Source: Candidatus Omnitrophota bacterium (GTDB taxonomy: Bacteria; Omnitrophota; Gorgyraeia; Velamenicoccales; Velamenicoccaceae). From it: DNA of 20,604 nucleotides. The stretch covers positions 1 to 20,604 of the forward strand of contig JAQUOM010000018.1 in assembly GCA_028717105.1 (NCBI GenBank), in the 5' to 3' direction. Of the stretch, positions 20,568 through 20,604 are shown one piece after another. The notes under the pieces were generated by a model. The model ran no database searches. It was not told the DNA's origin and saw nothing but the letters and a program-made list of their open reading frames with translations. Numbering within the stretch: the first letter of the stretch is position 1; every line of letters begins with the position of its first letter. Both the position numbers and the translations under genes were made by a program.

Positions 20568-20604
20568 AAATCGGAGTACTCACGGGCGGAGGGGATTGCC
20601 CAGG
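20564..20604 (+). CDS. pfkA: 6-phosphofructokinase, N-terminal fragment (3' end outside window)
   Basis: Only 13 full codons are present: MKIGVLTGGGDCP, followed by the first bases of a glycine codon. The GGGDCPG motif is the nucleotide (or pyrophosphate) phosphate-binding loop at the start of PfkA-type phosphofructokinases, enzymes that make fructose-1,6-bisphosphate in glycolysis. Variants with cysteine at this position occur in both ATP- and PPi-dependent groups, so the phosphate donor cannot be told here. AGGAGG lies about 9 bases before the ATG. Confidence 0.85.
   Translation, partial: MKIGVLTGGGDCP

Noticed and set aside
1..20604. CRISPR arrays, tRNA or rRNA genes, insertion sequences, phage genes
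   Set aside because: No regularly spaced repeats, cloverleaf-like sequences, transposase motifs or rRNA-like stretches were seen.

Overview
The window is a 20.6 kb, gene-dense piece of a bacterial chromosome in which every gene I can support lies on the + strand. It is cut at both ends: plsY lacks its start and pfkA its end. Gene content points to a Gram-negative (diderm) bacterium: a TonB-dependent outer-membrane receptor, a TonB-like protein and a periplasmic isoaspartyl methyltransferase. Base composition is balanced (roughly half G+C by eye). The efp-accB-accC-Asp23-AmaP-pfkA order, the DUF1844 protein and the overall style suggest an uncultured lineage such as Candidatus Omnitrophota. 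That placement is inference and was not tested.

Layout. (1) 1-3150, housekeeping and poorly known genes: end of plsY, a conserved-looking hypothetical, a zinc-ribbon membrane protein, a nitroreductase, an ACT-domain protein and a secreted Pcm. (2) 3260-11925, a vitamin B12 uptake and salvage cluster. A sigma70-type promoter, a large cobalamin riboswitch and an intrinsic terminator precede btuF-btuC-btuD-cobC-cobU-cobT-cobS and a DUF71/COG2102 PP-loop ATPase, all overlapping by a few bases. A structured RNA segment and a second, compact cobalamin-riboswitch-like element then precede btuB. (3) 12051-12728, a TonB-like protein probably serving the receptor. (4) 12729-13184, a strong promoter, a long and highly folded leader and rpsU (53 aa). 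(5) 13192-15324, a TIM-barrel isomerase-like protein, a Memo/AmrB protein and a DUF1844 protein. (6) 15325-20604, a leader with tandem hairpins, then aroQ-pepQ-efp-accB-accC-Asp23-amaP and the start of pfkA.

How it works together. BtuB with TonB would bring corrinoids across the outer membrane and BtuFCD across the inner membrane. CobU, CobT, CobS and CobC would rebuild the lower nucleotide loop on salvaged cobinamide. No corrin-ring genes, CbiB, CbiZ, BluB or adenosyltransferase are visible, so the cell looks like a salvager, with the DUF71 protein as the open question. B12 probably switches off both import and salvage through two riboswitches of different architecture.

The least explained parts are the RNA-like structures: the roughly 180-nt rpsU leader, the three-way junction before the second riboswitch, and the hairpin series before aroQ. 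I found no CRISPR array, insertion sequence, tRNA, rRNA or phage gene.
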